DNA from: Paenibacillus jilunlii
Lineage (GTDB): Bacteria > Bacillota > Bacilli > Paenibacillales > Paenibacillaceae
Assembly (NCBI RefSeq): GCF_900102965.1
Contig: NZ_FNGM01000005.1
Location: 201,407-265,406, forward strand
Direction of reading: 5' to 3'
Length of the DNA: 64,000 nucleotides
This document shows, one piece after another, positions 1 through 7,980 of the stretch. Below the pieces are notes generated by a model, which did no database searches, was not told the origin of the DNA, and was given only the letters and a program-made list of their open reading frames with translations. Position 1 is the stretch's first letter. Each line of letters starts with the position of its first letter. Both the position numbers and the translations under genes were made by a program.

Positions 1-8
1 GTAAAGGC

Positions 9-39
9 AAAAAAATCCAGCTTCTATTTCACGAAGCTG
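9..39 (-). terminator. Rho-independent terminator downstream of dapL
   Basis: On the minus strand a 7-bp stem (CAGCTTC with GAAGCTG, loop of 8) is followed after GA by seven T. It lies about 235 bases beyond the dapL stop and would end that transcript. The 40-274 stretch between them has no supportable gene. Confidence 0.6.
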
Positions 40-274
40 ACGATCATTAGCAGGAACAGCGCTAGGATGCCGTTACGGTATTTCCGCCGTTGTTTCCGGG
101 CAAGCCGGCCTTCGGCGTATTCTGCCGCTGTTCGTTACAAATTCGTCCAAAGGTGTCTATCCCAAACTTTATGCATAAATTACCCATAAGCGGAAGTAAT
201 CATAATTACCTATACAGTCAAAAAAGCCGCCGCAGATTTCTCCGCAGCAGCCTCAAGAACCACAACTTCTAAAC

Positions 275-1528
275 TTAAAATTCAAATTCAACGTCGCTAA
301 GGCGTCTCTGGATTTCTGAGATCACGCGTTTTTCTTCTTCCTCGCCTTTGGCGATGAAGGTTACAGAGAAGCGCACGAACGGGCCGGCATCATCCCAAGG
401 CACGGTGGAGATCAGCTTCTCGCGGATCAGGAACTGCGAGAAGTCTTCGCCGGATTCAAAACGGCGTCCGCCCTTAATGCCTTTTGGAGCAGCCACATAA
501 AGGAAAAATGAGCCTTTGGGTTTCTCAGCCGAGAAGCCCAGACTGTTCAGCGCATCCACCAGCATGTTATGGCGGCGGGAATACTTGGCGGCAATCGCTT
601 CGGTAATTTCTGGATGCGCCAAGCCGTATGCTGCTGCTTTTTGAATAGCGATGAATTGACCGGAGTCATTGTTGTCCTTCACATCGCTGAATGCCTTGAC
701 CACCAGCGGATTACCGGCTACAAATCCGATTCTCCAGCCCGTCATGTTGTAGGACTTAGACAGGGAGTGCAGCTCTACGCCGACATCTTTTGCACCCGGC
801 ACGGACAGGAAGCTGAGCGGCTTCATACCGTCATAAGTCAGGGCAGCGTATGGAGCGTCGTGAATGACGACTACATCATATTTCTTCGCCCAGGCTACCA
901 CCTCGCTGAAAAATTCAGGAGTTGCGCTTGCACCAGTCGGATTGTTTGGATAGTTCAGGTAAAGCAGCTTTGCTTTGCGGGCCACATCTTCAGGAATTGA
1001 ATTCAGGTCAGGCAGGAAGTTATTTTCTTTTTTAAGCTCCACAGTGAACACTTGTCCACCCAGATATTTGGTGTGTGTGCCCAGCACCGGATAACCCGGA
1101 ACCGTCATGATCGTAATGTCTCCCGGGTTGATGAAGCAGGAGGGCAGCATCGCCAGCGCAGGCTTCGAGCCAATGGAGTGCACAACCTCAGTTACAGGGT
1201 CAATGCCGTCTACTCTGAAAACTTCCTTCAAATAAGCTGCGGCTGCGGCTTTGAACTCCGGAATTCCGTTGTCGGAATACCCGCGGTTTTCTTCTTTGGC
1301 AGCTTCTGCCGCGAGTTTGGCAACAATACCTTCGTCCGCCATTTCATCGGGTTCGCCAACCCCCATATCAATCAGCTCAATATTCGGAAAATCCTGTTTC
1401 GCCGATGCTTTGGCACGTTTGATTTTCTCAAATTTGTAGATGGCTGTATCCTTGCCGTAATTCGCACCGCCGATGCGGTCCGCAAAATTAGTCTGAATAA
1501 AAGTTTCCTGATATTGTTCAATACTCAT
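275..1528 (-). CDS. dapL: LL-diaminopimelate aminotransferase
   Basis: PLP-dependent class I/II aminotransferase of 417 residues that converts tetrahydrodipicolinate to LL-diaminopimelate in one step, feeding lysine and the peptidoglycan cross-link residue. Visible fold-type I motifs are NYPNNPTG at about 192-199, HDAPY at about 223-227 and the PLP lysine in SLSKSYNMTGWR (Lys about 258). The SGQF and NMTGWRIG context is typical of the DapL/LL-DAP branch rather than AspC. The start ATG follows a good ribosome site (CAGGAGATGAG). It lies 111 bases after ylyB on the same strand. MurE, encoded in the same window, uses meso-DAP made from this product. The family assignment is confident; the exact substrate within class I/II aminotransferases is inferred. 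Confidence 0.88.
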   Translation of the reverse strand: MSIEQYQETFIQTNFADRIGGANYGKDTAIYKFEKIKRAKASAKQDFPNIELIDMGVGEPDEMADEGIVAKLAAEAAKEENRGYSDNGIPEFKAAAAAYLKEVFRVDGIDPVTEVVHSIGSKPALAMLPSCFINPGDITIMTVPGYPVLGTHTKYLGGQVFTVELKKENNFLPDLNSIPEDVARKAKLLYLNYPNNPTGASATPEFFSEVVAWAKKYDVVVIHDAPYAALTYDGMKPLSFLSVPGAKDVGVELHSLSKSYNMTGWRIGFVAGNPLVVKAFSDVKDNNDSGQFIAIQKAAAYGLAHPEITEAIAAKYSRRHNMLVDALNSLGFSAEKPKGSFFLYVAAPKGIKGGRRFESGEDFSQFLIREKLISTVPWDDAGPFVRFSVTFIAKGEEEEKRVISEIQRRLSDVEFEF

Positions 1529-1639
1529 AATCTTTGTCTCATCTCCTGGCTTTTTTATTCCTACATAAACTGAACTATGTTCTAAATATGCCGCAAAGCC
1601 GGCTTCAAAACCATGGATTTATAATCACTTGATTTGTAC

Positions 1640-2614
1640 TTATCTGCTCCGCAGAGCAAACAGCACTTCTTCCATATCGGCCGGAATCGGCGCACTGTAC
1701 TCCATATATTCACCGGTGGAGGGATGCACAAATCCCAGAACAGCGGCATGCAGAGCCTGTCCGTTCATAGTCGTCCCTTTGCTGCGTCCATAGATGGGAT
1801 CTCCGACCAGCGGATGGCCGATAAACTTCATATGCACACGAATCTGGTGCGTGCGTCCGGTCTCAAGCTGCAGCTCCAGCAGAGTGCAATCCCCAAACCG
1901 CTCCAGCACGGTAAAATGGGTCACAGAACGTTTGCTGTTCTTCTCTGTTACGGTATAGAGCTTGCGGTCATGCGGATCACGGCCAATAGGCGCATCTACC
2001 GTACCTTGGTCATGGGACAGATTACCGTGTACTACAGCGATGTAGCGGCGGGTTACACTATGCTCTTTGAGCTGGGCTGCGAGCGAAGCATGGCTGGCGT
2101 CATTTTTGGCGGCCATAATCAGTCCAGAGGTGTCTTTATCGATACGGTGCACAATCCCCGGACGAATCTCGCCGTTAATGCCGGACAGGTCCTTGCAATG
2201 ATACATCAGAGCATTGACCAGTGTGCCGGAGGGATGCCCGGCTGCCGGATGAACCACCATCCCGCGCGGTTTATTTACAACAATAACATCGCTGTCTTCA
2301 TAGACCACTTCGAGCGGAATATCCTCCGCAATCAGGTCTGTCACCTCAGCTTCCGGTACAGTAACTGCAACCAAATCGCCTTCGGCCAGTTTATAGTTGG
2401 CTTTCACCGGAGCGCCATTTACGGTTACATGACCTCCGCTGATCCACAGCTGTACCTGGGAGCGTGAAATCTCATCTTCCCAAGACTCCGTAATGTATTT
2501 ATCGATCCGCTCCCGGGCATTCTCCCCGGCAACAGTCCATTCCGTGACGTCCCTTTCTTCTTCCGCGGCACCGGAGGGCACCTGCTGATTGACGTCCTTA
2601 TTCAACTCATTCAT
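1640..2614 (-). CDS. ylyB: RluA/RluD-family 23S rRNA pseudouridine synthase
   Basis: 324-residue pseudouridine synthase. An N-terminal S4 RNA-binding domain spans about 33-95, and the catalytic domain carries HRIDKDTSGL with the catalytic aspartate at about 159. RluD-like motifs follow: ETGRTHQIRVHM and GHPLVGDPIYG. The N-terminal 25 residues are acidic and probably disordered. The start overlaps the end of lspA by 8 bases, and a ribosome site (AAGGAAGGG) sits inside lspA, so the two are translationally coupled. This lspA-ylyB pairing is the same as in Bacillus. Which uridine it modifies cannot be told from the sequence. Confidence 0.9.
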   Translation of the reverse strand: MNELNKDVNQQVPSGAAEEERDVTEWTVAGENARERIDKYITESWEDEISRSQVQLWISGGHVTVNGAPVKANYKLAEGDLVAVTVPEAEVTDLIAEDIPLEVVYEDSDVIVVNKPRGMVVHPAAGHPSGTLVNALMYHCKDLSGINGEIRPGIVHRIDKDTSGLIMAAKNDASHASLAAQLKEHSVTRRYIAVVHGNLSHDQGTVDAPIGRDPHDRKLYTVTEKNSKRSVTHFTVLERFGDCTLLELQLETGRTHQIRVHMKFIGHPLVGDPIYGRSKGTTMNGQALHAAVLGFVHPSTGEYMEYSAPIPADMEEVLFALRSR

Positions 2615-3110
2615 TCCCTTCCTTGACTTCCTTGGTTTCCTTAACCTCGTTGATTTCTTCTCCGCTCTTCATATCAAGCAGCGTATCCAGAATAATCAGC
2701 GCCACTCCGATCACAATGCAGGAATCCGCCACATTAAAGATCGGAAAAGTGTAGCTGCCGAAATTGAACATCAGGAAGTCAACAACCTCACCGTTCAAAA
2801 GCCTGTCCAGAAAGTTGCCTACAGCTCCGCCGAGCACTAATGCCAGTGCAGTGGGCAGCAGCTTGCGGGTTGCTCTGGCCTTGTTCAGATACCAGACGAT
2901 GCCCGCCACAACTATAACCGTGACCACGACAAAGAACCACTGCTGTCCCTGAAGAATGCCAAAAGCGGCTCCTTGATTGCGGTGGGAGGTGATAATGAAA
3001 AAATCCTTAATGACCGGAATCTGCTCGCCGAGCTCCAGCCGGGTAGCAATCAAATACTTGGTACCCTGGTCCACCAAAAATACGATAAGCGCAATCAGAT
3101 AGTACACCAC
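2607..3110 (-). CDS. lspA: Lipoprotein signal peptidase II
   Basis: Membrane aspartic protease that removes signal peptides from diacylglyceryl-prolipoproteins such as the OppA and YlaJ lipoproteins in this window. Four hydrophobic segments are visible. The two catalytic aspartate motifs are GNFLDRLLNGEVVDF and FNVADSCIV. The frame is open to 3122, but the GTG at 3110 is preferred: GGAGTG lies nine bases upstream, and the protein then begins MVYYLIALIVF, like known LspA proteins (167 residues). The C-terminus is a charged Glu/Lys-rich tail (KEVKEGNE) that is unusual in LspA but outside the catalytic core. It is followed by overlapping ylyB. Confidence 0.92.
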   Translation of the reverse strand: MVYYLIALIVFLVDQGTKYLIATRLELGEQIPVIKDFFIITSHRNQGAAFGILQGQQWFFVVVTVIVVAGIVWYLNKARATRKLLPTALALVLGGAVGNFLDRLLNGEVVDFLMFNFGSYTFPIFNVADSCIVIGVALIILDTLLDMKSGEEINEVKETKEVKEGNE

Positions 3111-3226
3111 AGAAGTTGTCACTCCGTTCTTATTTTTCCCGCTGCAGGCGGTACGAATACTGTATAAAGACTTGTATATTGTAGCACAGGCCTCAAGAAG
3201 CCGTCTATTGCAAGGACAGGGCTTAA

Positions 3227-3245
3227 CTCCCCAGACCGGGGAGTA
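3227..3245. other. Short perfect dyad in the lspA / yteA divergent region
   Basis: ACTCCCC-agacc-GGGGAGT is a 7-bp perfect inverted repeat between the divergent lspA and yteA-like genes. There is no T-run on either side, so it is not an ordinary terminator. It could be an operator or a leader hairpin. Confidence 0.3.
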
Positions 3246-3353
3246 TTTGCCATCGCTAAAAAGCTTGCTCTCCGGTCAACCTATCCAATAAGCATCCGGG
3301 ACATGTCGCAATCGAACGATGCTTAAGAATGTAATACGAAAGGAGCTACCCCT

Positions 3354-4085
3354 ATGAGCCATCTGCCGGCAGAGCAGCTTGCCAAGCTGCGGGCTGCGGT
3401 TATTCAGCAGCGGGAAGATATTGAACATAGATTGAAAAACAACGCCCACTACGGGCTGCAGGACTCCATGCGTGATATGACTGGAGATCTGACGGAGATT
3501 GACAACCACCCCGGCGATGCCGCCACGGAGCTGTATCACCGGTCCATGGATATTTCATTGCTGGAGCGTGACGAGCATGAACTGGACGACATTGCTGCAG
3601 CCTTAGCTGCCATGGATGAAGGAACCTACGGGATCTGTGCAGTCTGCGGAGAACCCATACCTCTGGAGCGCTTGATCGCCGTACCGCTTACCCGCTTCTG
3701 CAAAGAGCACAACCCCCGCCAAAGCTCGCCTTTTACAAGGCCTGCAGAAGAGGAATTTTTGTACCCGCCGTTTGGACGCACCAGTCTGGATGAACGCGAG
3801 GAACAGAACCGGTTCGACGGTGAAGACGCCTGGCAGATTGTTGAGAGCTGGGGCAGCTCCAATTCACCGGCCATGGCCGAGGGCAATGACATTTCTTCTT
3901 ATAATGATATGGAGATTGAAGCTGACGAAACCGAAGGCTTCGTGGAGCCTTGGGAGAACTTTATCGCTACCGACATCGCCGGGAACCATACGATGGTCAT
4001 CAAGGGATCAAGCTACCGCCACTACATGGACAGCGGGGAAGGAAGCTATCTTCTCGATCCGCTGAGTAAAAAAGAAAGGGAGTAG
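3354..4085 (+). CDS. yteA: YteA-like TraR/DksA C4 zinc-finger protein
   Basis: 243-residue protein with an N-terminal helical region (about 1-90, a DksA-like coiled coil) and a DksA/TraR-type zinc finger at about 98-125 in which CAVCG and a later FCKEH supply cysteines. The C-terminal half is acidic and of low similarity to DksA, as in the sporulation-associated YteA family. It has a good ribosome site (AAAGGAGC). It is the only plus-strand gene between 0.3 and 48 kb, transcribed away from lspA and ending in its own terminator. Family assignment is good; a regulatory role through RNA polymerase is inferred from DksA. Confidence 0.8.
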   Translation: MSHLPAEQLAKLRAAVIQQREDIEHRLKNNAHYGLQDSMRDMTGDLTEIDNHPGDAATELYHRSMDISLLERDEHELDDIAAALAAMDEGTYGICAVCGEPIPLERLIAVPLTRFCKEHNPRQSSPFTRPAEEEFLYPPFGRTSLDEREEQNRFDGEDAWQIVESWGSSNSPAMAEGNDISSYNDMEIEADETEGFVEPWENFIATDIAGNHTMVIKGSSYRHYMDSGEGSYLLDPLSKKERE

Positions 4086-4105
4086 CCTGGGGCTGCTCTT
4101 TTTTT
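4081..4105 (+). terminator. Terminator of the yteA-like gene
   Basis: Stem AGTAGCC / GGCTGCT with a 3-base loop, followed by C and seven T. It overlaps the stop codon of the gene. Confidence 0.75.
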
Positions 4106-4121
4106 AATATAAGGGGTTATT

Positions 4122-4679
4122 TTAAAAGGTCTTCAGCTCCAGCTGATGCTGTACAATCCGCACAATGTCTGCAATGTAATCGCCGATGATCGGCAGATTG
4201 AGCGCCCCAAGCACCTGAAGCACATAAATGATCGTTGCGGCAAAAAAAGTAAAGCCCAGTGCAATCCCCAATCCCCGCGCCGTTCCCGACAGGACATTCA
4301 GCCAAACCAGACGCCAGGGTGAGTTCAGGAGCTGCGTATACTCGGCGATCCGAGCTTTCTCCATCTGCTGGACTAGCCCGGTTGTCAGCCGGTAGACGGC
4401 ATTCAGCTTTTCTTCCGGGGGAATCTCACTAGGATCATCGTTAATGCCGCGGAAATCCGCAGGAGGATGGTCTGAACCATATGCATTCATGTCCACAGAA
4501 CGTCCCTGCTTCGTTGCCGCCCGCTCAATATGATGCGGCGAGTGCTGCTGTTTTGGAGTGCTGCTATCCACCTGACTGCTGCTTATGCCTCTCTCCGTGC
4601 TGCTGCCCGCCCCGGATGTTCTGATGGAGATTCTTCCTGTTTTCCCGAAGCGGTGCTTGTCCTCTTGCCGTCCCTCCAT
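4122..4679 (-). CDS. DUF5665 membrane protein
   Basis: 185 residues. The first 90 are polar and probably disordered (rich in Ser, Gln, Thr, Arg). The C-terminal half matches the DUF5665 pattern: a short helix (YTQLLNSPWRLVWLN), a glycine-rich transmembrane hairpin (GTARGLGIALGFTFFAA) and the ending NLPIIGDYIADIVRIVQ. The function is unknown. The start has a strong ribosome site (GGGAGGAG, 8 bases from ATG). It is downstream of ileS but separated from it by a large hairpin, so it may be expressed separately. Confidence 0.75.
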   Translation of the reverse strand: MEGRQEDKHRFGKTGRISIRTSGAGSSTERGISSSQVDSSTPKQQHSPHHIERAATKQGRSVDMNAYGSDHPPADFRGINDDPSEIPPEEKLNAVYRLTTGLVQQMEKARIAEYTQLLNSPWRLVWLNVLSGTARGLGIALGFTFFAATIIYVLQVLGALNLPIIGDYIADIVRIVQHQLELKTF

Positions 4680-4722
4680 GGCGTTGACTCCTCCCTAGCG
4701 TCACTTAAGATCCACAAAGTAA

Positions 4723-4770
4723 ACGAGCCCGGTCAAAAGAGAGAGGACTCTCTTTAAGCACCGGGCTCGT
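4723..4770 (-). terminator. Hairpin after ileS
   Basis: ACGAGCCCGGT and ACCGGGCTCGT form an 11-bp stem around an inner AGAGAG/CTCTCT hairpin. On the minus strand it is followed by TTACTTT. It is the likely ileS terminator, although the T-tract is weak. Confidence 0.6.
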
Positions 4771-4845
4771 CATTTTGCCGCTAACCCCTAGAATCTTATC
4801 CTTTGCCGCTAGTATATGCCATTAAGGGACAGGTAATGCAAACCT

Positions 4846-7800
4846 TTAGGCTTCGATGTGAATTCCGATCGATTTGCCTCCGGCCTCTACGGTCTCAAAC
4901 GCATGCTCACCATCGAAATTAACTGTAGTTACCAGCACATTTTCACGGAGCACATGTTCAAATGCCGTCACTGCTGCTTTCAGCTCGGCGTCCACCTTAA
5001 GCGTCAGCGCGATCCGTTTCTCAATCGGCAGATCCAGGCGTTTGCGGTAATCCTGGACCGCGCGCACGATCTCGCGCACCCAGCCTTCCTGCACCAGCTC
5101 CGGTGTGATCTCCGTATTCAGCGCTACCGTAAGCCCGTACCCGGATGCCGAAGCAAAACCCGGTTTGGCCTGCTTCTCTACGAGCAGCTCCTCAGCGGTA
5201 ATCTGCAGCTCTTCTCCTTCCGGAGATACAATCGCAATGACACCATCCTGCACGGTTTTGCGGGTAGCTTCACTATCCAAAGCTTTCAGGAAGCCCTGGA
5301 GGAAGCCGACGTTTTTACCGTATTTTTTGCCGGCCACCTTCAGATTGAGCTTCAGTGTAAAGTCTACAAACCCGCTGTCGCTGTGCTCCACCACAATCTC
5401 TTTGACATTGATTTCATCCTTGATGATCTCTTCGTAATCCGCCAAATGGAAGCTGCGGTCGATCGACACGATCAGCTCGGACAACGGCTGGCGGTTCTTG
5501 ATGCCGGTCTCATTGCGGACGTTGCGGGCCAGCTCAACGATCTGTCTCGCACTCTCCATATCCTGCTCCAGCTCCAGATCGATCAGGCTCTCATCGGCCA
5601 CAGGATAATCTGCCAAATGCACACTTTCTCCACCGCCCAGATTCATAAAGATATCCTCGGACAGCATCGGTGTAAATGGAGCCATCAGCGTAGCCGTAGT
5701 CAGCAGAACATGCGTTAATGTGCGGTACGCATCAAGCTTCTCCTTGCCCAGCCCGCTGCCCCAGAAACGGTCACGGGAACGGCGGATATACCAGTTGCTC
5801 AGCTCATCCACAAAGTTCTCAACCGCCTTGGACGTATTGACGAAATCATTCACCGCCAGGCCCTTATCCACCAGCAGGATCAGGCTGTTCAGACGGGACA
5901 GAATCCAGCGGTCCAGCTTATGCTGCGATACTTTGAACGGATGATCGGCAGGATCATAGCCGTCGATGCCGGCATACAGCGTCAGGAACGCATGGGTGTT
6001 GACCAGCGTATCCACAATCTTGGATTTGGTCTCACCGACCAGGCCGCGCGAGAAACGTTTGTTGTTCCATGGAGCGCTGTCGGACAGGATTGCCCAGCGG
6101 AACGCATCCGTGCCGTATTCGTTCATGATTTCCCAAGGGTCAATAACGTTGCCTTTGGATTTGGACATTTTTTGGCCGTTCTCATCGAAGATGTGGCCGT
6201 GGGCAATCACAGCCTTATACGGAGCTTTGCCTTTGAACAGCGTCGATACCGCAAGCAGGCTGTAGAACCACCCGCGTGTCTGGTCAATCCCTTCGCAGAT
6301 CATGTCTGCCGGGTATTGGTCCTCGAACTTGTCTTGATTTTCAAAAGGATAGTGGCTTTGGGCGAACGGCATCGAGCCGCTGTCGAACCAGACGTCGATG
6401 ACCTCCGAGGTCCGCACCATTACTCCGCCCTCGCTGAACGGACTGCGCAGCTTGATGTTATCCACATAAGGCTTGTGCAGCTCGATATCCTCCGGTACTT
6501 CCCCGATAGCCATCGATCTCAGTTCAGCAATGCTGTGCGGTGCAAATTCCTTGCCCGTATCCTGGCAGACCCAGATATTCAGCGGAGTCCCCCAATAGCG
6601 GTTGCGGCTGATGTTCCAATCCACCAGTTCCTCCAGGAATTTGCCGAAACGGCCTTCGCGCACATGATCAGGGTACCAATCCACACTGTTGTTGTTCGCA
6701 ATGAGCTGGTCCTTGATTGCCGTTGTCTGGATAAACCAGCTGTCTGTTGCATAGTAGAGCAGCGGTGTATCGCAGCGCCAGCAGAACGGATAGCTGTGCT
6801 CGTATTTTTCTTTGCTGTACAGCAGGCCTTTCTCGGAGAGCACCTTCACAATATCCAGATCGCAATCCTTCACAAACCGGCCGGCAAAATCAGAAACTAC
6901 ATCCGTATATTTACCGGAAGTATCCACCACATTGACAAAGCTGATGCCATTCTCGCGGCAGCTCTTATAGTCATCTTCCCCATGTGCCGGAGCCATGTGT
7001 ACGATCCCTGTACCGCTGGAATCTGTAACGAAGGAAGCTCCGACGATAACATTATGTTTTTCGGCCTGGATGTATCCGAATGGCGGTGTATAGCTCTGGC
7101 CGATAAAATCCGTTCCTTTATGTGTAGACAGGATCGTATATTCGCCCTTCAATACCTCATCCGCAAGATTCTTCGCTAACACATACACGCCGTCCTCCTG
7201 CTGGGCGCGGACATACTCCATGTCCGGGTTCATCGCCAGTGCCATATGCGCCGGTAACGTCCAAGGCGTGGTCGTCCAGGCGAGCACATAGTCGCCGCTG
7301 CCGTTCAGCTTGAATTTGGCCGTTGCGCTAAGGTCTTTGACCGTCTTATAGCCCTGCGCCACTTCATGCGAGCTCAGCGTCGTCTGGCAGCTTGGGCAAT
7401 ACGGGCTTACCCGGTGTCCGCGATACAGCAGCCCTTTCTCATGAACCGTAGCAAGGATGTTCCATACACTCTCGATGTACGTATTGTCCAAGGTAACATA
7501 CGGATGATCCAGATCGGTCCAGTACCCGATGGCTTCCGTGAACTCGCGCCACTGCTTCTCGTACCCGAAGACACTTTCCTTACACTCCTTGATGAACTTT
7601 TCTACGCCGTATTCTTCGATCTCTTGCTTGCCGGAGATTCCCAGCTTCTTCTGTACGCCGAGTTCTACCGGCAGCCCGTGAGTATCCCAGCCTGCCTTAC
7701 GCACTACCCGGTAGCCCTTCATTGTCTGGTAGCGGCCGATAAAGTCCTTGATGACACGCCCGAGCACGTGCCCGATATGCGGTACGCCATTGGCCGTCGG

Positions 7801-7938
7801 CGGTCCTTCATAGAACACATAGTTCGGACGGCCTTCGCGGTTCTCCATGGATCTGCGGAACGTATTTTCGTCGCTCCATTTCTTCAAAATACGGACGTCT
7901 CTGGCCCGCGCTTTTTCTTTGACATCTACCTTTTGCAT
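4846..7938 (-). CDS. ileS: Isoleucyl-tRNA synthetase, type 2 (IleRS2-like)
   Basis: 1030-residue class I aminoacyl-tRNA synthetase that charges tRNA-Ile. The HIGH motif is PHIGH at about 53-57 and the KMSKS loop is GQKMSKSKGN. A CP1 editing domain lies between them, and the anticodon-binding and long C-terminal regions follow. The length, FYEGPPTANGVPHIGH around HIGH and the absence of the IleRS1 C-terminal zinc finger point to the eukaryote-like type 2 enzyme, which in other bacteria is poorly inhibited by mupirocin. That phenotype is inference. The ribosome site GGGAAGG lies upstream of the ATG. Regulation is by the T-box leader at 9070-9392, now 1.1 kb away because of the repeat island. 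Confidence 0.95.
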   Translation of the reverse strand: MQKVDVKEKARARDVRILKKWSDENTFRRSMENREGRPNYVFYEGPPTANGVPHIGHVLGRVIKDFIGRYQTMKGYRVVRKAGWDTHGLPVELGVQKKLGISGKQEIEEYGVEKFIKECKESVFGYEKQWREFTEAIGYWTDLDHPYVTLDNTYIESVWNILATVHEKGLLYRGHRVSPYCPSCQTTLSSHEVAQGYKTVKDLSATAKFKLNGSGDYVLAWTTTPWTLPAHMALAMNPDMEYVRAQQEDGVYVLAKNLADEVLKGEYTILSTHKGTDFIGQSYTPPFGYIQAEKHNVIVGASFVTDSSGTGIVHMAPAHGEDDYKSCRENGISFVNVVDTSGKYTDVVSDFAGRFVKDCDLDIVKVLSEKGLLYSKEKYEHSYPFCWRCDTPLLYYATDSWFIQTTAIKDQLIANNNSVDWYPDHVREGRFGKFLEELVDWNISRNRYWGTPLNIWVCQDTGKEFAPHSIAELRSMAIGEVPEDIELHKPYVDNIKLRSPFSEGGVMVRTSEVIDVWFDSGSMPFAQSHYPFENQDKFEDQYPADMICEGIDQTRGWFYSLLAVSTLFKGKAPYKAVIAHGHIFDENGQKMSKSKGNVIDPWEIMNEYGTDAFRWAILSDSAPWNNKRFSRGLVGETKSKIVDTLVNTHAFLTLYAGIDGYDPADHPFKVSQHKLDRWILSRLNSLILLVDKGLAVNDFVNTSKAVENFVDELSNWYIRRSRDRFWGSGLGKEKLDAYRTLTHVLLTTATLMAPFTPMLSEDIFMNLGGGESVHLADYPVADESLIDLELEQDMESARQIVELARNVRNETGIKNRQPLSELIVSIDRSFHLADYEEIIKDEINVKEIVVEHSDSGFVDFTLKLNLKVAGKKYGKNVGFLQGFLKALDSEATRKTVQDGVIAIVSPEGEELQITAEELLVEKQAKPGFASASGYGLTVALNTEITPELVQEGWVREIVRAVQDYRKRLDLPIEKRIALTLKVDAELKAAVTAFEHVLRENVLVTTVNFDGEHAFETVEAGGKSIGIHIEA

Positions 7939-7980
7939 TGATGGTCAATCCTTCCCTGGTTTTGTCTTAAAACCTCTTCG

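Noticed and set aside
24-134. Short minus-strand open frame ending in a hydrophobic C-terminus (NGILALFLLMIVSFVK) just before the terminator
   Set aside because: It has no usable start codon before its last few codons and a stop directly upstream; at best a gene remnant.
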